Assembly (NCBI GenBank): GCA_019112765.1
Contig: DXIU01000040.1
Location: 1-64,000 of the forward strand
Length of the DNA: 64,000 nt
Direction of reading: 5' to 3'
From: Candidatus Mediterraneibacter norwichensis
GTDB lineage: Bacteria; Bacillota; Clostridia; Lachnospirales; Lachnospiraceae
The notes under the pieces: generated by a model
What the model saw: only the letters and a program-made list of their open reading frames with translations
Database searches by the model: none
Told to the model about the DNA's origin: nothing
Shown: piece by piece, positions 23,508 through 34,072 of the stretch
Position numbering within the stretch: position 1 is the first letter of the stretch
How the letters are laid out: each line of letters opens with the position of its first letter
Made by a program: the position numbers and the translations under genes

Positions 23508-24560
23508 TCAGTCCAGATAGATCGGCGGTTCATATGCATTGCCCAGCAGCGTTTTCTTCCGCTCCTGATAGCCTAAGAACGCCCACTCTGTCATATCTGT
23601 CCATTTATGGATTGTCCGGTCATATACCTGTACATATCCGATCCTTGTAGGATGCATGCGGACGCTGTTGGACTGATACTCTCTTCCCGTATAAGGATTC
23701 ACATCGCCCACTACTCTGTCCTCATCCGAATCATCTCTGGAGATCACAGGTTCAAAATCGTCCTCTGCCTGTTCCGCGGAATCTGTGTTTTCTTCCCCGG
23801 ATACGGAAGCTTCAGGCTCCTCCGCATAAGTCTGTTTCACAGACTCTTCTTCTGCTGCCGGACTGTCCTCAGCCGGCTTTTCTGTTTCTTTCTCTTCCCG
23901 GCTCTGGTCCGCTTCTTCGGTATGCTTCCTGCGCAGGAAAATATTTCCCGGACTGAACCGGCTCTTCTTCTTTCTGGACAGCTCTTCCTTCGCTTTTTCC
24001 ACAGGCTCGCCGGCCTTTATGCTCTCCTCTATCTCGCTTAACTCTTTATGGATATCATACAGCTCGCCGATGGTCATGTCTCTCTCATCTGCTTCCAGAA
24101 CTTCCTCTGTTCCGCCGCTCTGCTCAGATACATCTGCGGGCACAGACTCCCCGGTCACAGCATTCTGCTGTTCTGCTTCCCGCTGTTCTGCCTGAAGTTC
24201 TCCGGTCTCCTCCGCCTGAAGCTCTTCCTGCATATATACCGGTTCCGTCTTCCGTACAAAGTCCGAAGTGCTCTCCGGCTCTGCTGCCTGTATCCGGCTC
24301 CCCGCCGGTCTGCTCTTCGGCAGAACCTGAGACTGAGCCTCTCCTCCCAGAATGCTCAGACGGAAAGGACACTCCAGAATCTCCGCAATCATGCGCATAT
24401 CCTGTTCCTGAAAATTATCTCTTCCAAGCCGCTGCGTCAGATTCTGTCTTGACATCTTTTTCCCTGTCCGGACTTCAATCAGCTCAGCAAGCTGCTTAAT
24501 GGTCATCCCTTTTCTTCCAAGAATGATTTTCACCTGTTCGCCAAATGTTAAATCTTCCAT
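23508..24560 (-). CDS. HTH-containing protein with long acidic linker
   Basis: N-terminal XRE-like VKIILGRKGMTIKQLAELIEVRTGKKMSRQNLTQRLGRDNFQ; low-complexity middle. Confidence 0.7.
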   Translation of the reverse strand: MEDLTFGEQVKIILGRKGMTIKQLAELIEVRTGKKMSRQNLTQRLGRDNFQEQDMRMIAEILECPFRLSILGGEAQSQVLPKSRPAGSRIQAAEPESTSDFVRKTEPVYMQEELQAEETGELQAEQREAEQQNAVTGESVPADVSEQSGGTEEVLEADERDMTIGELYDIHKELSEIEESIKAGEPVEKAKEELSRKKKSRFSPGNIFLRRKHTEEADQSREEKETEKPAEDSPAAEEESVKQTYAEEPEASVSGEENTDSAEQAEDDFEPVISRDDSDEDRVVGDVNPYTGREYQSNSVRMHPTRIGYVQVYDRTIHKWTDMTEWAFLGYQERKKTLLGNAYEPPIYLD

Positions 24561-24743
24561 TCTTCTCCTCCTTATGTATCATTTATACCCCTTTTTCCTC
24601 TGTATGCGAAAAGCTGATAAACACCAGCCTTCACAGATAAATTCATTTGTTTCTTCTACTCACTCTATCCTATCAAACTAGCTCCGGCGCGTCAACACTG
24701 AAACACAGAAACAGACCGCCCCGCGTCTTTCCCTGTCTCCTTT

Positions 24744-25376
24744 TCACTCGTCTGTCAGACTGCAGACTGTAAGCCTGATATCAATCTCTCTGTCTGTAGA
24801 ACATACAGCCATTTTACAGGGAATATTTCCCGCTGCATATTCTCTGTAGTAATAAGGCAGCGGATATTCGGCAGGCTGTCTGACAAGCCGCGGCGGTTCA
24901 TCCAGCTGAATGCAGAATGAATCAAGAGGAAGGGACATCCCCCGGCGTGTCGCCTTCATAAAACTTTCCTTAAGCACCCAGTACCGGAAAAAGCAGTCCC
25001 GCTGTTCCTCCTCTGTTTCCGCCTTCATAATTCTCTCATATTCCTCCCGGCAGAAACGCCGCTCAGCCACTTTAAGCCTGGGAGTTCCCAGCTTTTCAAT
25101 ATCGCATCCCACCTGCGACTGCACACCATCCGTCTGAGCCGCGCACATTACCCAGCCGCCGGAGTGGGACAGATTAAAGGAAGCGTCTTCCGGAAGCCCG
25201 TATCTGTTCCGCATTTTCTGCCACAGAACCCACACGCCCACGCTCTGCGCCTTTCCGGATAAATATTTCAGGGCGTCCGCCTTCTCTTTGCGAAAAGACG
25301 GAAGCCCCTCATAATATCTGTTATAACACTCTTCATTATAAAGCGGAGTCACATCCGCAACCCATGTCCTGATCAT
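24744..25376 (-). CDS. 4'-phosphopantetheinyl transferase superfamily protein
   Basis: FNLSHSGGWVMCAA...VGCDIEKLG...FFRYWVLKESFMKATRRG. Confidence 0.92.
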   Translation of the reverse strand: MIRTWVADVTPLYNEECYNRYYEGLPSFRKEKADALKYLSGKAQSVGVWVLWQKMRNRYGLPEDASFNLSHSGGWVMCAAQTDGVQSQVGCDIEKLGTPRLKVAERRFCREEYERIMKAETEEEQRDCFFRYWVLKESFMKATRRGMSLPLDSFCIQLDEPPRLVRQPAEYPLPYYYREYAAGNIPCKMAVCSTDREIDIRLTVCSLTDE

Positions 25377-25378
25377 TT

Positions 25379-26998
25379 TTATCCCCTTAAGTAGCGGACC
25401 TCAAATGTCTCTATTGTAATCGGCTTATTGAAGAAAGCCCCCTGCGCGTAATCGCAGCCCAGCTCAGCCAGCACATTCAGCTGATCCTGTGTCTCTACGC
25501 CTGCTGCCTGTACGTAAGCGCCCAGCTGCCGGCATATATCAATAACAGCCTGCGCAACAATCTGGCTTCTTCTGTTTCCCACAATGTTTGTAATCAGACT
25601 CTTATCCAGTTTCAGACCGTCAAATTCCATAAGAGATAAGATCGAGAAACTGGAATCCTTTGCGCCGAAATGATCCAGAATCACACGGACATTGGCCTTC
25701 CTGATCTTGCTGCTTGTCTCTGCCAGCATCTCCTGATTCATCTCACTTCCGGACTCTGACACTTCAACTTCAAGATATTCGCAGCGCACATGGTATTTTT
25801 CCACAAGATGAAGCATCTTATCCGCAATGCTCTCCTGGCGGAGGGTAGCTCCCGCAAAGTTTACGGACACAGAGATCATAGGCATATCCTCAATGTCCCA
25901 GCGGTGCAGTGTCTTACATACTTCCTCAAAAACATACAGATCCAGATAATGAGAAAGTTTTGTCTCTTCCAGAAGGTTAATATATCTTCCCGGATCCACA
26001 ATGCCCAGATCTTTATGGTGATAGCGGACCACAGCCTCGGCTCCGGCCACTCTTCCTGTATTTACATCTATCTTCGGCACCAGGCAGACGATAAAGTTGC
26101 CCTGTCTGATATCTTCCAGAAGATCCTGTTTAATAATCGGTTCATGATGGCCTTTCCTGAGGTTCTTGTAATACTTCTTCTTCTCCTCACGCATCATGAC
26201 TTCCGCATTGGTGACAAGCTTCTCAGGCTCTATATCCACCTTCTCCCATGCGTATCCCATGGAAGCCAGCCCCAGGCTGATATTATCCAGTCTGCTGTGA
26301 ACGGCGTATATCTGTTTTGTAAAGTCTTCATACGACGTATTTTCCATCAGAACCAGATATTCATCCCCGGTCAGGCGGTATACATCCCCGCTGTGAAAAT
26401 ACTCGCCCAGTATCTCTCCCACGCGGATCACAACCTCATCCCCGTAATCCCGTCCGAATTCTTTATTAAAATTCTTCAGGCCATTGATGTCAATTGACAG
26501 AGCGCCTAAAGATTTCAGTTCTTTTTCTTTCACATGATCCAGATAATCCACAAAGCTGTTCCGGTTGAGCAGGCCGGTAAGATCATCATGGTAGCTCAGG
26601 TATTCCTGCTGCTTCTGCATCTTCTGCAGCGCGATCGCCTGAGGAATATACGGGAGAACCGCCCGGAGCAGCGCGATCTCGCAGCCTCCTCTGTGAACGC
26701 CCACGGCGGCCAGAACTGCTGTTGTTTCATCGTCAATCCTGAGAAATACACTGTAACTGTCCGATGTTGTGTCTGTAATCTCCTGCTTCATCCATTTCGG
26801 CTGATTTTCCGGAGGAAGCAGCTTCAGTCTGTCTCTCTGCCACGGCACGTTTTCCGCGCACCACTCATAAATTGTCTCAATATCATCCTGTTCTTTTTCG
26901 ATATAATAAACATACTCTGAATCATAATAATCCCGTACTGTACTCAAAACATCATTCACGATTTCGATCAGCGAACGAAGTTTATAATTATCACTCAT
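25379..26998 (-). CDS. GGDEF-EAL domain protein with degenerate motifs
   Basis: YRLTGDEYLVLME in place of GGDEF; AEAVVRYHH in place of EAL; ILDHFGAKDSSFSIL in place of DDFG. Confidence 0.85.
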   Translation of the reverse strand: MSDNYKLRSLIEIVNDVLSTVRDYYDSEYVYYIEKEQDDIETIYEWCAENVPWQRDRLKLLPPENQPKWMKQEITDTTSDSYSVFLRIDDETTAVLAAVGVHRGGCEIALLRAVLPYIPQAIALQKMQKQQEYLSYHDDLTGLLNRNSFVDYLDHVKEKELKSLGALSIDINGLKNFNKEFGRDYGDEVVIRVGEILGEYFHSGDVYRLTGDEYLVLMENTSYEDFTKQIYAVHSRLDNISLGLASMGYAWEKVDIEPEKLVTNAEVMMREEKKKYYKNLRKGHHEPIIKQDLLEDIRQGNFIVCLVPKIDVNTGRVAGAEAVVRYHHKDLGIVDPGRYINLLEETKLSHYLDLYVFEEVCKTLHRWDIEDMPMISVSVNFAGATLRQESIADKMLHLVEKYHVRCEYLEVEVSESGSEMNQEMLAETSSKIRKANVRVILDHFGAKDSSFSILSLMEFDGLKLDKSLITNIVGNRRSQIVAQAVIDICRQLGAYVQAAGVETQDQLNVLAELGCDYAQGAFFNKPITIETFEVRYLRG

Positions 26999-27159
26999 AA
27001 AATCTCTCCCCTGCATTTTATTGCCCGTATGCCCTGTCCTCCGCTGACAGACTCGGTCTTTTTCACACAGGCCTGCAGTATCTTCTCTGTATGGGCACTA
27101 CAATTATTGTAGTATACCTGAGAGTGAAATGCAAGTTAATTCAGAAGCTGCCCCGTCTG

Positions 27160-28410
27160 CTAATAGAGCATTGCCTGGATATTTTCATCCTCCATATTTT
27201 CCCGGTCAACCCACACAAATCCCGTGTCTACCTGCGCCTCATTTCCTTCCTGCAGAACCGTTCTCGCTGCCGCGACAACCGCGGCATATCCCATGCCAAA
27301 CGGATTCTGCACGATCAGTCCGTCAAGTTCTTCATTTTCAAGAGCTTCCAGCTGATCTTCTCCCGCGTCAAATCCAATCACAGACACATCCGCCATTCCC
27401 TCTGCCCTGTCCAGAGCGCCAAGAATCAGCCGGGATGCTTCCGCACTGGTGCCCAGGCATCCCTTCAGGTCCGGGTTCTTTTCAAAGCGCCATGCAATCA
27501 CGTCCTCATCTTCCATCTGCTCTGCTTCCGCATCCACCTGATCCAGAAGTTCTGTCGCCTGCTGAACGGACTCTTCATCGCTGTCAGCCGCAGTTCCGTC
27601 GCCGGAAACGATATCGGATGCTTTCACAACTTCCTCATAGGCAATATCCAGCTGTTCTGCCGCGGCCTGCCGCTTCATGAGGTCAAGCTGATCCATATAA
27701 ATAACGTCTGCAAGGTTCACCTCCAGATGATTTGACAACAGCTCCTCCCGGAACGCGTCGACCTGATCCTTCGAGCTTCCGGAAACAGAATCCGGTACAA
27801 CCAGTATTACATCTCCCTCTTCATCAATTGCGCTGCACAGCTCCTTGGCGGCAGTCTGTGCCGCCGCTGCATTATCCGTAGAGCAGGTGCACTGAATCCC
27901 CTGGTAAGAATTTCCCGACTCAAACGCCACGATCGGAATTCCATTCATCGTGGCAAGATCAAACTGAACCGCAGACGCCTCCTCGTCAATGCTTGAGATC
28001 GCAATCACGTCCGGATATCTGGCCAGCTCTTCATCCAGAATATTCACCTGTTCATCGATGTTTCCCGGGTCTCCCGGCACATTAAAAATAACTTTTATCT
28101 CGTCATCTCCGCTGTATCCCAGCTCTTCGTTCAGATCGTCCGCCGCCTGCTCGACACCTTCTTTAATCTGCTTCCAGTACGCGGACTCGTCTTCCTTCCC
28201 GATTACAGAAATATAGGTTCCCGGTTCAAGATCAAGGCCTTCCACATTGCTGTACGCCTCCACTGAAATCGCATTAAGCTTTGCCTGGTAATCCGGTTCT
28301 TCTGTTGTATCTCCGGTAAAAGCGCTGCTTTCTTTCCCTGAACTGCACGCACATATGCCAAGAGCCGCGCATGCGGCTATAGAAATTGCCATTGTTACTC
28401 TCTTTTTCAT
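27160..28410 (-). CDS. Orphan sugar-type ABC substrate-binding lipoprotein
   Basis: Lipobox LGICACSSG; periplasmic-binding fold; no adjacent permease or ATPase gene. Confidence 0.82.
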   Translation of the reverse strand: MKKRVTMAISIAACAALGICACSSGKESSAFTGDTTEEPDYQAKLNAISVEAYSNVEGLDLEPGTYISVIGKEDESAYWKQIKEGVEQAADDLNEELGYSGDDEIKVIFNVPGDPGNIDEQVNILDEELARYPDVIAISSIDEEASAVQFDLATMNGIPIVAFESGNSYQGIQCTCSTDNAAAAQTAAKELCSAIDEEGDVILVVPDSVSGSSKDQVDAFREELLSNHLEVNLADVIYMDQLDLMKRQAAAEQLDIAYEEVVKASDIVSGDGTAADSDEESVQQATELLDQVDAEAEQMEDEDVIAWRFEKNPDLKGCLGTSAEASRLILGALDRAEGMADVSVIGFDAGEDQLEALENEELDGLIVQNPFGMGYAAVVAAARTVLQEGNEAQVDTGFVWVDRENMEDENIQAMLY

Positions 28411-28707
28411 CTTCAGCCTCCATATAAATATGAAACTGTACCGCTACAGTCTGTTCTTTTATCGTCACAATATAATTTACTGTCTGTTCTGCCGCCGGAT
28501 CCGGCCGGCGGCGTCTTCCCTCTGATATAATACACCAATCGCAGAAAAAAGAAAGCAAATTTTTCTTAAATTTTCTTTGAATTCTCTGAAGAAAAGATCT
28601 CCCCTCAATATCACGGATCCGGCCGGCGGCGCGCCGGTGCTCCCCCCTGACATAAACCGGAATCCCGAAGCAAAAAACAGGTACTTAATTTAGAACATGA
28701 AAATAAC

Positions 28708-28736
28708 TTGTATATTTATTTCCGTTGTATTAAAAT
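28708..28736 (+). promoter_or_regulatory. Sigma-A type promoter of ferredoxin gene
   Basis: TTGTAT - 17 bp - TAAAAT upstream of AGGAGG and ATG at 28795. Confidence 0.6.
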
Positions 28737-28794
28737 GAGTATAACGAAAAGCGGATAGACCGCTTTCGAATCTTTTAAAAAGGAGGATCATACA

Positions 28795-28965
28795 ATGGCA
28801 CATGTTATTAGTGATGAATGCGTAAGCTGTGGTTCCTGCGAAGGCGAATGTCCGGTAGGCGCTATCTCTGAAGGTGATGGCAAATACGAAATCGATGCTG
28901 ATGCTTGCGTAGACTGCGGAGCATGCGAGGCTGCATGTCCTACAGGAGCGATTTCAGCGGAGTAA
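28795..28965 (+). CDS. 2[4Fe-4S] ferredoxin (not in ORF track, 56 aa)
   Basis: MAHVISDECVSCGSCEGECPVGAISEGDGKYEIDADACVDCGACEAACPTGAISAE*; AAAGGAGG RBS. Confidence 0.97.
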   Translation: MAHVISDECVSCGSCEGECPVGAISEGDGKYEIDADACVDCGACEAACPTGAISAE

Positions 28966-28992
28966 TATAGAAAAACGCGAGTGATCACAAGC

Positions 28993-29023
28993 AAAGCCGT
29001 CCGGATCAGCGGGCGGCTTTTTT
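28993..29023 (+). terminator. Rho-independent terminator after ferredoxin
   Basis: AAAGCCGTCCGgatcaGCGGGCGGCTTTTTT. Confidence 0.85.
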
Positions 29024-29057
29024 CATGCCTGGATACAGTTTCCGCTTCGCTGAGTTT

Positions 29058-29196
29058 CCACACATGCCAGCTCGAGGCCTCCGCTCTGCTTCAGCCTCTC
29101 ACTGATGGCGTCCGCCATATACAACCGCACAGAGATGCTCCGGAAAATATGCAAGCACATTTTCCGGAGCATCTCTGCACGTTTGTGCATGTGTGG
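29058..29196 (+). repeat. Family B palindromic element, copy B1
   Basis: Ends CCACACATG...CATGTGTGG; perfect 18-bp stem AGAGATGCTCCGGAAAAT (29131-29148)/ATTTTCCGGAGCATCTCT (29159-29176); shares CTGATGGCGTCCGCCATATA with B2/B3. Confidence 0.85.
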
Positions 29197-29221
29197 ATTT
29201 GTAACAATTTGACGAACGATT

Positions 29222-29254
29222 GGGTGGGGTGGAGGGGGTGGGGTATGGTATAAT
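29222..29254 (+). promoter_or_regulatory. G-rich tract (possible G-quadruplex) abutting a TATAAT -10 box
   Basis: GGGTGGGGTGGAGGGGGTGGGG (29222-29243), TATAAT (29249-29254), RBS aaggaggt, ATG at 29289. Confidence 0.55.
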
Positions 29255-29288
29255 GTGAACAGGTTGAGACAAGGAGGTATAAATATTA

Positions 29289-29909
29289 ATGGGTGAAGTC
29301 AGATTTATGATTTCCGAGGCGGCCAAACAGGTTGAGGTTGAAACCCATGTCTTAAGATACTGGGAGGAGGAACTTGGACTGACCATCGGGCGCACGGAAA
29401 TGGGCCACCGATATTATACCAGAGATGACATTCAGCTTTTCTGCTGCATTAAGAAACTGAAAGATGAAGGAATGCTTCTTAAGGACTTAAAACCTCTGAT
29501 TCCTGAACTGAAAGCGACCCGTCTTAAGATGAAGGAGTCGAAAGAAACGGAGACTTCAAAAGCTGTAAAGGTTCAGAATCCGGTTCAGAGTAAAGCCGGG
29601 GGTGAGACACTTCCTGCTCAGGAGACGGAAGTAGTCATACCGATCCGTCAGCTTGACCAGGTCCGTTCTCTGCTCGGGGAAGTGCTCACTGAAGTTGTCA
29701 CCGGGAACAATGAAGTTCTGAAAAAGGATATCAGCGAGGCTGTAACCGCAGATGTGATGCAGGAAATGGACAAGCTGCTGCAGTCAAAGGAACGTCAGCA
29801 GGAAGAACACTTCCGGAAGCTGGACTGTCTCATCCGCCAGCAGCAGGCAAGCCGGAAAGAATCTGTAAAAGTCAGTCCGATTCTGAAACTGAAAAAAATG
29901 TTTACATAA
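29289..29909 (+). CDS. MerR-type HTH protein with coiled-coil C-terminus (RacA-like architecture)
   Basis: MISEAAKQVEVETHVLRYWEEELGLTIGRTEMGHRYYTRDDIQLF; C-terminal coiled coil ERQQEEHFRKLDCLIRQQQ. Confidence 0.85.
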   Translation: MGEVRFMISEAAKQVEVETHVLRYWEEELGLTIGRTEMGHRYYTRDDIQLFCCIKKLKDEGMLLKDLKPLIPELKATRLKMKESKETETSKAVKVQNPVQSKAGGETLPAQETEVVIPIRQLDQVRSLLGEVLTEVVTGNNEVLKKDISEAVTADVMQEMDKLLQSKERQQEEHFRKLDCLIRQQQASRKESVKVSPILKLKKMFT

Positions 29910-29911
29910 AA

Positions 29912-29960
29912 ACACGGCGCCTTTCGAAAGGGGACTGTCCCCTTTTGAAAAGTACCGTGT
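29912..29960. terminator. Convergent-gene hairpin carrying AAAGGGG-N5-CCCCTTT core
   Basis: ACACGG..GAAAGGGG-actgt-CCCCTTTTGAAA..CCGTGT between merR-like (+) and dnaB (-). Confidence 0.7.
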
Positions 29961-29978
29961 CTGTATGGATTCTCTTCC

Positions 29979-31319
29979 TTACTGGCGGAGTTCGTTGCCG
30001 AATCTTGTGTACTGCGGCATCCAGGCAAGCCGGACGGTTCCGATCGGGCCGTTTCTCTGTTTTGCTATAATAATCTCCGCAATATTTTTATCTTCCGTAT
30101 CCGGATTATAATAATCATCCCTGTAAATAAACATACATACGTCTGCATCCTGCTCAATCGCCCCCGACTCACGAAGGTCGGAAAGCATGGGCCGCTTATC
30201 TGTCCGCTGCTCAACGGCACGGCTGAGCTGTGAAAGGGCGATCACCGGCACATTCAGCTCCCGGGCAAGCCCCTTCAGGGAACGGGAAATCTCAGAGATC
30301 TCCTGCTGACGGCTTTCATTTCTTCTGCTGCCGCCGGCGCTCATAAGCTGAAGATAGTCGATAATAATCAGATCCAGCCCCAGCTCCAGCTTATATTTTC
30401 TGCACTTGGACCGCATCTCGGAAATTGAAATTCCCGAAGTATCATCGATAATCATCCGGGAATTCCCGATAGTTCCGGCCCCTTCGATCAGTTTTTCCCA
30501 GTCGGTATCCGACAGGGTACCTGTCCGGAGAACCTGCGCATCCACATGGGATTCCAGAGAAAACAGACGGTTTACCAGCTGTTCCTTTGACATCTCCAGA
30601 CTGAAAATCGCCACAGCAAGGTTCTGCCGGAAGGCTGCATGCTGGGCAATATTAAGAACAAACGCCGTCTTTCCCATAGACGGGCGGGCCGCGATCAGGA
30701 TCAGATCTGATCTCTGCAGTCCCGACAGTTTATAGTCGAGATCAATAAAGCCTGTCGGAATTCCTGTTACGGTTCCTTTTGTTTTTGATGCCTTCTCGAT
30801 TACATCAAGGGCATTCAGAACAACCTGTTTTATCGGCGTATATTCCTGTGAATTTCCGTGTTCCACAAGTTCAAATACTTTCTTTTCTGTTTCATCCAGT
30901 ATTTCTTCCAGAGGCTTATTTTCAAGATAGCAGACATTCGCCGTCTCTTCATTGATCTTAATCAGCCTGCGGAGCGTCGCCTTATCGCGCACGATTTCAG
31001 CATAATACTTGACATTTGCCGACGTCTGTGTTCCCACCAGAAGATCCCTGGCATATTCCATGCTGCTGACTTCCGGAGGAACATCTTTCTCTTTCAGATG
31101 TTCCTGAAGAGTAATCAGGTCAATGGGTTTTCCTTTATGGAAAAGTTCAACCATAGCGTCAAACAGAATTCCGTACGCAGTCTGATAAAAGTCCTCTCCG
31201 GAAATAATTTCGGAGGCTACCATGACAGCCTCCTTATTCATCAGCATTGCTCCCAGCACGGCCTGCTCGGCCTCTGCGCTGTGGGGCGGTATTCTTTTCA
31301 TTGCAGCATCTATATCCAT
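29979..31319 (-). CDS. dnaB: Replicative DNA helicase
   Basis: MDIDAAMKRIPPHSAEAEQAVLGAMLMNKEA...LILIAARPSMGKTAFVLNIAQ. Confidence 0.98.
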   Translation of the reverse strand: MDIDAAMKRIPPHSAEAEQAVLGAMLMNKEAVMVASEIISGEDFYQTAYGILFDAMVELFHKGKPIDLITLQEHLKEKDVPPEVSSMEYARDLLVGTQTSANVKYYAEIVRDKATLRRLIKINEETANVCYLENKPLEEILDETEKKVFELVEHGNSQEYTPIKQVVLNALDVIEKASKTKGTVTGIPTGFIDLDYKLSGLQRSDLILIAARPSMGKTAFVLNIAQHAAFRQNLAVAIFSLEMSKEQLVNRLFSLESHVDAQVLRTGTLSDTDWEKLIEGAGTIGNSRMIIDDTSGISISEMRSKCRKYKLELGLDLIIIDYLQLMSAGGSRRNESRQQEISEISRSLKGLARELNVPVIALSQLSRAVEQRTDKRPMLSDLRESGAIEQDADVCMFIYRDDYYNPDTEDKNIAEIIIAKQRNGPIGTVRLAWMPQYTRFGNELRQ

Positions 31320-31334
31320 AAAGACCGACTCTCC

Positions 31335-31784
31335 TTATGCTTCTTCCTTCACAACTACTTTCAGTTCAGCCGTCACTTCCGGGTGCAGCTTAACCGGAAC
31401 ATTGTGGGTTCCCAGCGACTTGATGGTCTCTTTGAGCTGAATCTTCTTCTTATCCACATCCAGTCCCATCTGCTCTTTTACAGCTGCCGCAATCTCTTTG
31501 CTTGATACAGAACCGAAAGCTCTTCCGCCTTCGCCCACCTTAATGGCCAGCTCAACTTTTCCCTGCCCTAATTTCTCAGCGAGAGCCTTCGCCGAAGCCA
31601 GCTGCTCCTCGGCGACCTTTTTCTCATTATTCTTCTGAAGCTTCAGATCATTCAGATTCCTGCCTGTCGCCTCCACTCCCATCTTCTTCGGGAGGATAAA
31701 GTTTCTCGCATATCCGTCATTTACATTTACAATCTCACCTTTTTTTCCGAGAGATTTTACATCCTGCAGCAAAATTACTTTCAT
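31335..31784 (-). CDS. rplI: 50S ribosomal protein L9
   Basis: [40 protein letters not shown]. Confidence 0.98.
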   Translation of the reverse strand: MKVILLQDVKSLGKKGEIVNVNDGYARNFILPKKMGVEATGRNLNDLKLQKNNEKKVAEEQLASAKALAEKLGQGKVELAIKVGEGGRAFGSVSSKEIAAAVKEQMGLDVDKKKIQLKETIKSLGTHNVPVKLHPEVTAELKVVVKEEA

Positions 31785-31785
31785 T

Positions 31786-33837
31786 TTATATGTCTCCTTC
31801 CTCGATCATCTGGTCTATTGTCTGTTTCAGTGTCTTGATCGCCTCATCCATATTTGTATGGTCAAACTGCGCTCCGGCAGAATTGATATGTCCGCCGCCG
31901 CCCAGCTTTTCAGCAATAATCTGTACATTGACCTCGTCTATGGAACGGGCGCTCATATAGATCTTCCCTTCATATATCGTAAGCACAAAAGATGCCTTTA
32001 TGCCGCTGATATCCAGAAGCTCATTGGCCGCCTGCGCCGCAAGCACGGTAGGACTGTCAATATCGCCGGGACACTGCGCAATGGCGTACTGTTTCCTGTA
32101 TACCTCCGCCATTCTCACCGCCTCAGCCTTCGCCCGGTAGGACTCTATATCATCCCGGAACATTTTGCGGACACGGGTAATATCCGCTCCGCATCGCCTC
32201 AGATATGCTGCCGCCTCAAAAGTCCTCACGCCTGTACGGTTCATGAAGTTTCTTGTATCGATCATGATTCCCGCGTACAGGCAGTCCGCCTCAACTGACG
32301 GGAATTTGATATCATCCACAATATACTGCAGCACTTCTGCCACCATTTCGCAGGTGGACGAAGAATAGGGCTCCACATAGGAAAGCACCGCGTTTTCGAT
32401 AATATTGCTGCCCTGGCGATGGTGGTCAAGCACCGCGATCATGCGGGAACGCTTCAGAAGATCCGGACACTCTGTCATCTGCGGTTTGTTCGTATCTACC
32501 ACGATCACCATCGTATTGTCATTAACATAGTCAAGCGCCTGGTCCGATGTAAGAAAAATATCATCTTCATAAGCCGGGCTCTCTGCGATTTCATCATACA
32601 GAGGGCGGATGGATCCCGACACTTCGTTAATTACAATATGGGCCTTTTTCTCCAGACTTACCGCAGCCCGGTATATACCCATACATGCTCCGAAAGAATC
32701 CGGATCCGCAATCTTGTGCCCCATCACGATAACCTGGTCTTTGGTTACAATAAACTCTCTGAGCGCTTCCGCCTTGACACGGGCCTTGACACGGGTATTC
32801 TTCGCTGTCTGCTCCTTCTTGCCTCCGAAATAGGTAATGCCGTTGCAGTCTTTGATTACGGCCTGATCGCCTCCCCGGGCAAGAGCAAGGTCAATCGCCA
32901 CCCGGGCATACTGGTAGCTCAGCGCATACGTAGCCGTATTCAGTCCAAGACCGATACTCAGCGTGGCAGAGCGGGCATTTCCGATATTTACCTGTTTTAC
33001 TTCCTCAAGGATGGAGAACTTGTCTTCCTTTATCTTCTTGTAGCTCTCTTTACGGATAACAACAAAGTATTTGTCCTTCTCCATCTTCTTGACAATACCG
33101 TCAACATCTCCGATATACTTATTAATCTTCCGGTCAATCAGAGCCACCAGAAGAGACTGGCGGACTTCCTCTACACTCTCCATGACTTCGTCATAATTGT
33201 CAATATAAATCAGCCCGGCAATCAGCCGCTGTTCTTCGTTTTCACGGATATATGCGTTCAGTTCCGTGACATCCTTCATATAAACCGCAATAAAGAACTC
33301 CTTCTCCTCCGGAATCTGCAGAAGTTCTTCCTTCTCGCTGAAGCCTTCCACTGATACCCGGCGCAGCTCCACCTGATAATCCCGGTCCCGGAAACTCACT
33401 TCCAGCTCCACATGTTCCATATCATTTTTCGGGAACACGCCGGGATGAAGCTCCGGAATAATTTTATTCAGATATTTCTCTCTTTTCTGACCTTCTATGA
33501 TGGCTTCAAAACAGTCATTTTCCCATAAAATATGTCCGTCTTCCAGCGTAATCGCATAGGGAAGGGCCAGCTCCTTCAGCAGCAGGTTCTCAATCCCTTT
33601 ATACTGAGCCGAGAACTGGACAAGATCAGCAAAAATCAGAGAACGGTTATAAAAGTACAGCGCACTTGCAATAGCAAAATAGACGAGAACAAAAAGCGAC
33701 ATGATAAATCCGGCTTTTTTATCAACCGCATATGTCCAGATGTTCATAGCCACAAGAAGAATCGTCATGATAAGCGGCCACTGCATATACATCCTGAGCT
33801 GTCCTTTTAATTGCATTCTCTCTCTCTTTTTCTTCAT
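31786..33837 (-). CDS. gdpP: Cyclic-di-AMP phosphodiesterase GdpP (DHH-DHHA1)
   Basis: TM N-terminus, degenerate [27 protein letters not shown] and [17 protein letters not shown] before ATG at 33837. Confidence 0.93.
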   Translation of the reverse strand: MKKKRERMQLKGQLRMYMQWPLIMTILLVAMNIWTYAVDKKAGFIMSLFVLVYFAIASALYFYNRSLIFADLVQFSAQYKGIENLLLKELALPYAITLEDGHILWENDCFEAIIEGQKREKYLNKIIPELHPGVFPKNDMEHVELEVSFRDRDYQVELRRVSVEGFSEKEELLQIPEEKEFFIAVYMKDVTELNAYIRENEEQRLIAGLIYIDNYDEVMESVEEVRQSLLVALIDRKINKYIGDVDGIVKKMEKDKYFVVIRKESYKKIKEDKFSILEEVKQVNIGNARSATLSIGLGLNTATYALSYQYARVAIDLALARGGDQAVIKDCNGITYFGGKKEQTAKNTRVKARVKAEALREFIVTKDQVIVMGHKIADPDSFGACMGIYRAAVSLEKKAHIVINEVSGSIRPLYDEIAESPAYEDDIFLTSDQALDYVNDNTMVIVVDTNKPQMTECPDLLKRSRMIAVLDHHRQGSNIIENAVLSYVEPYSSSTCEMVAEVLQYIVDDIKFPSVEADCLYAGIMIDTRNFMNRTGVRTFEAAAYLRRCGADITRVRKMFRDDIESYRAKAEAVRMAEVYRKQYAIAQCPGDIDSPTVLAAQAANELLDISGIKASFVLTIYEGKIYMSARSIDEVNVQIIAEKLGGGGHINSAGAQFDHTNMDEAIKTLKQTIDQMIEEGDI

Positions 33838-34072
33838 AAGCCATTTCCTCACCGCATGTCTGAGCCCGGCGCGCAAATGCCCGCTCAGAATCCGTGCTGC
33901 AGATATATTTCGTTACAATAGTGTTATTATACCATCTTTTCAGCTTTTATTCCACTACAAAAAATCAAGCCGGAAAATGGGCGGAAAATGGGCGATATGT
34001 TGGTACGACTCACGTATTCGCAGATGTGGGGCGGGGGATTCCGGTTCCGTTCTATGGGATAAGCGCAGAAAA

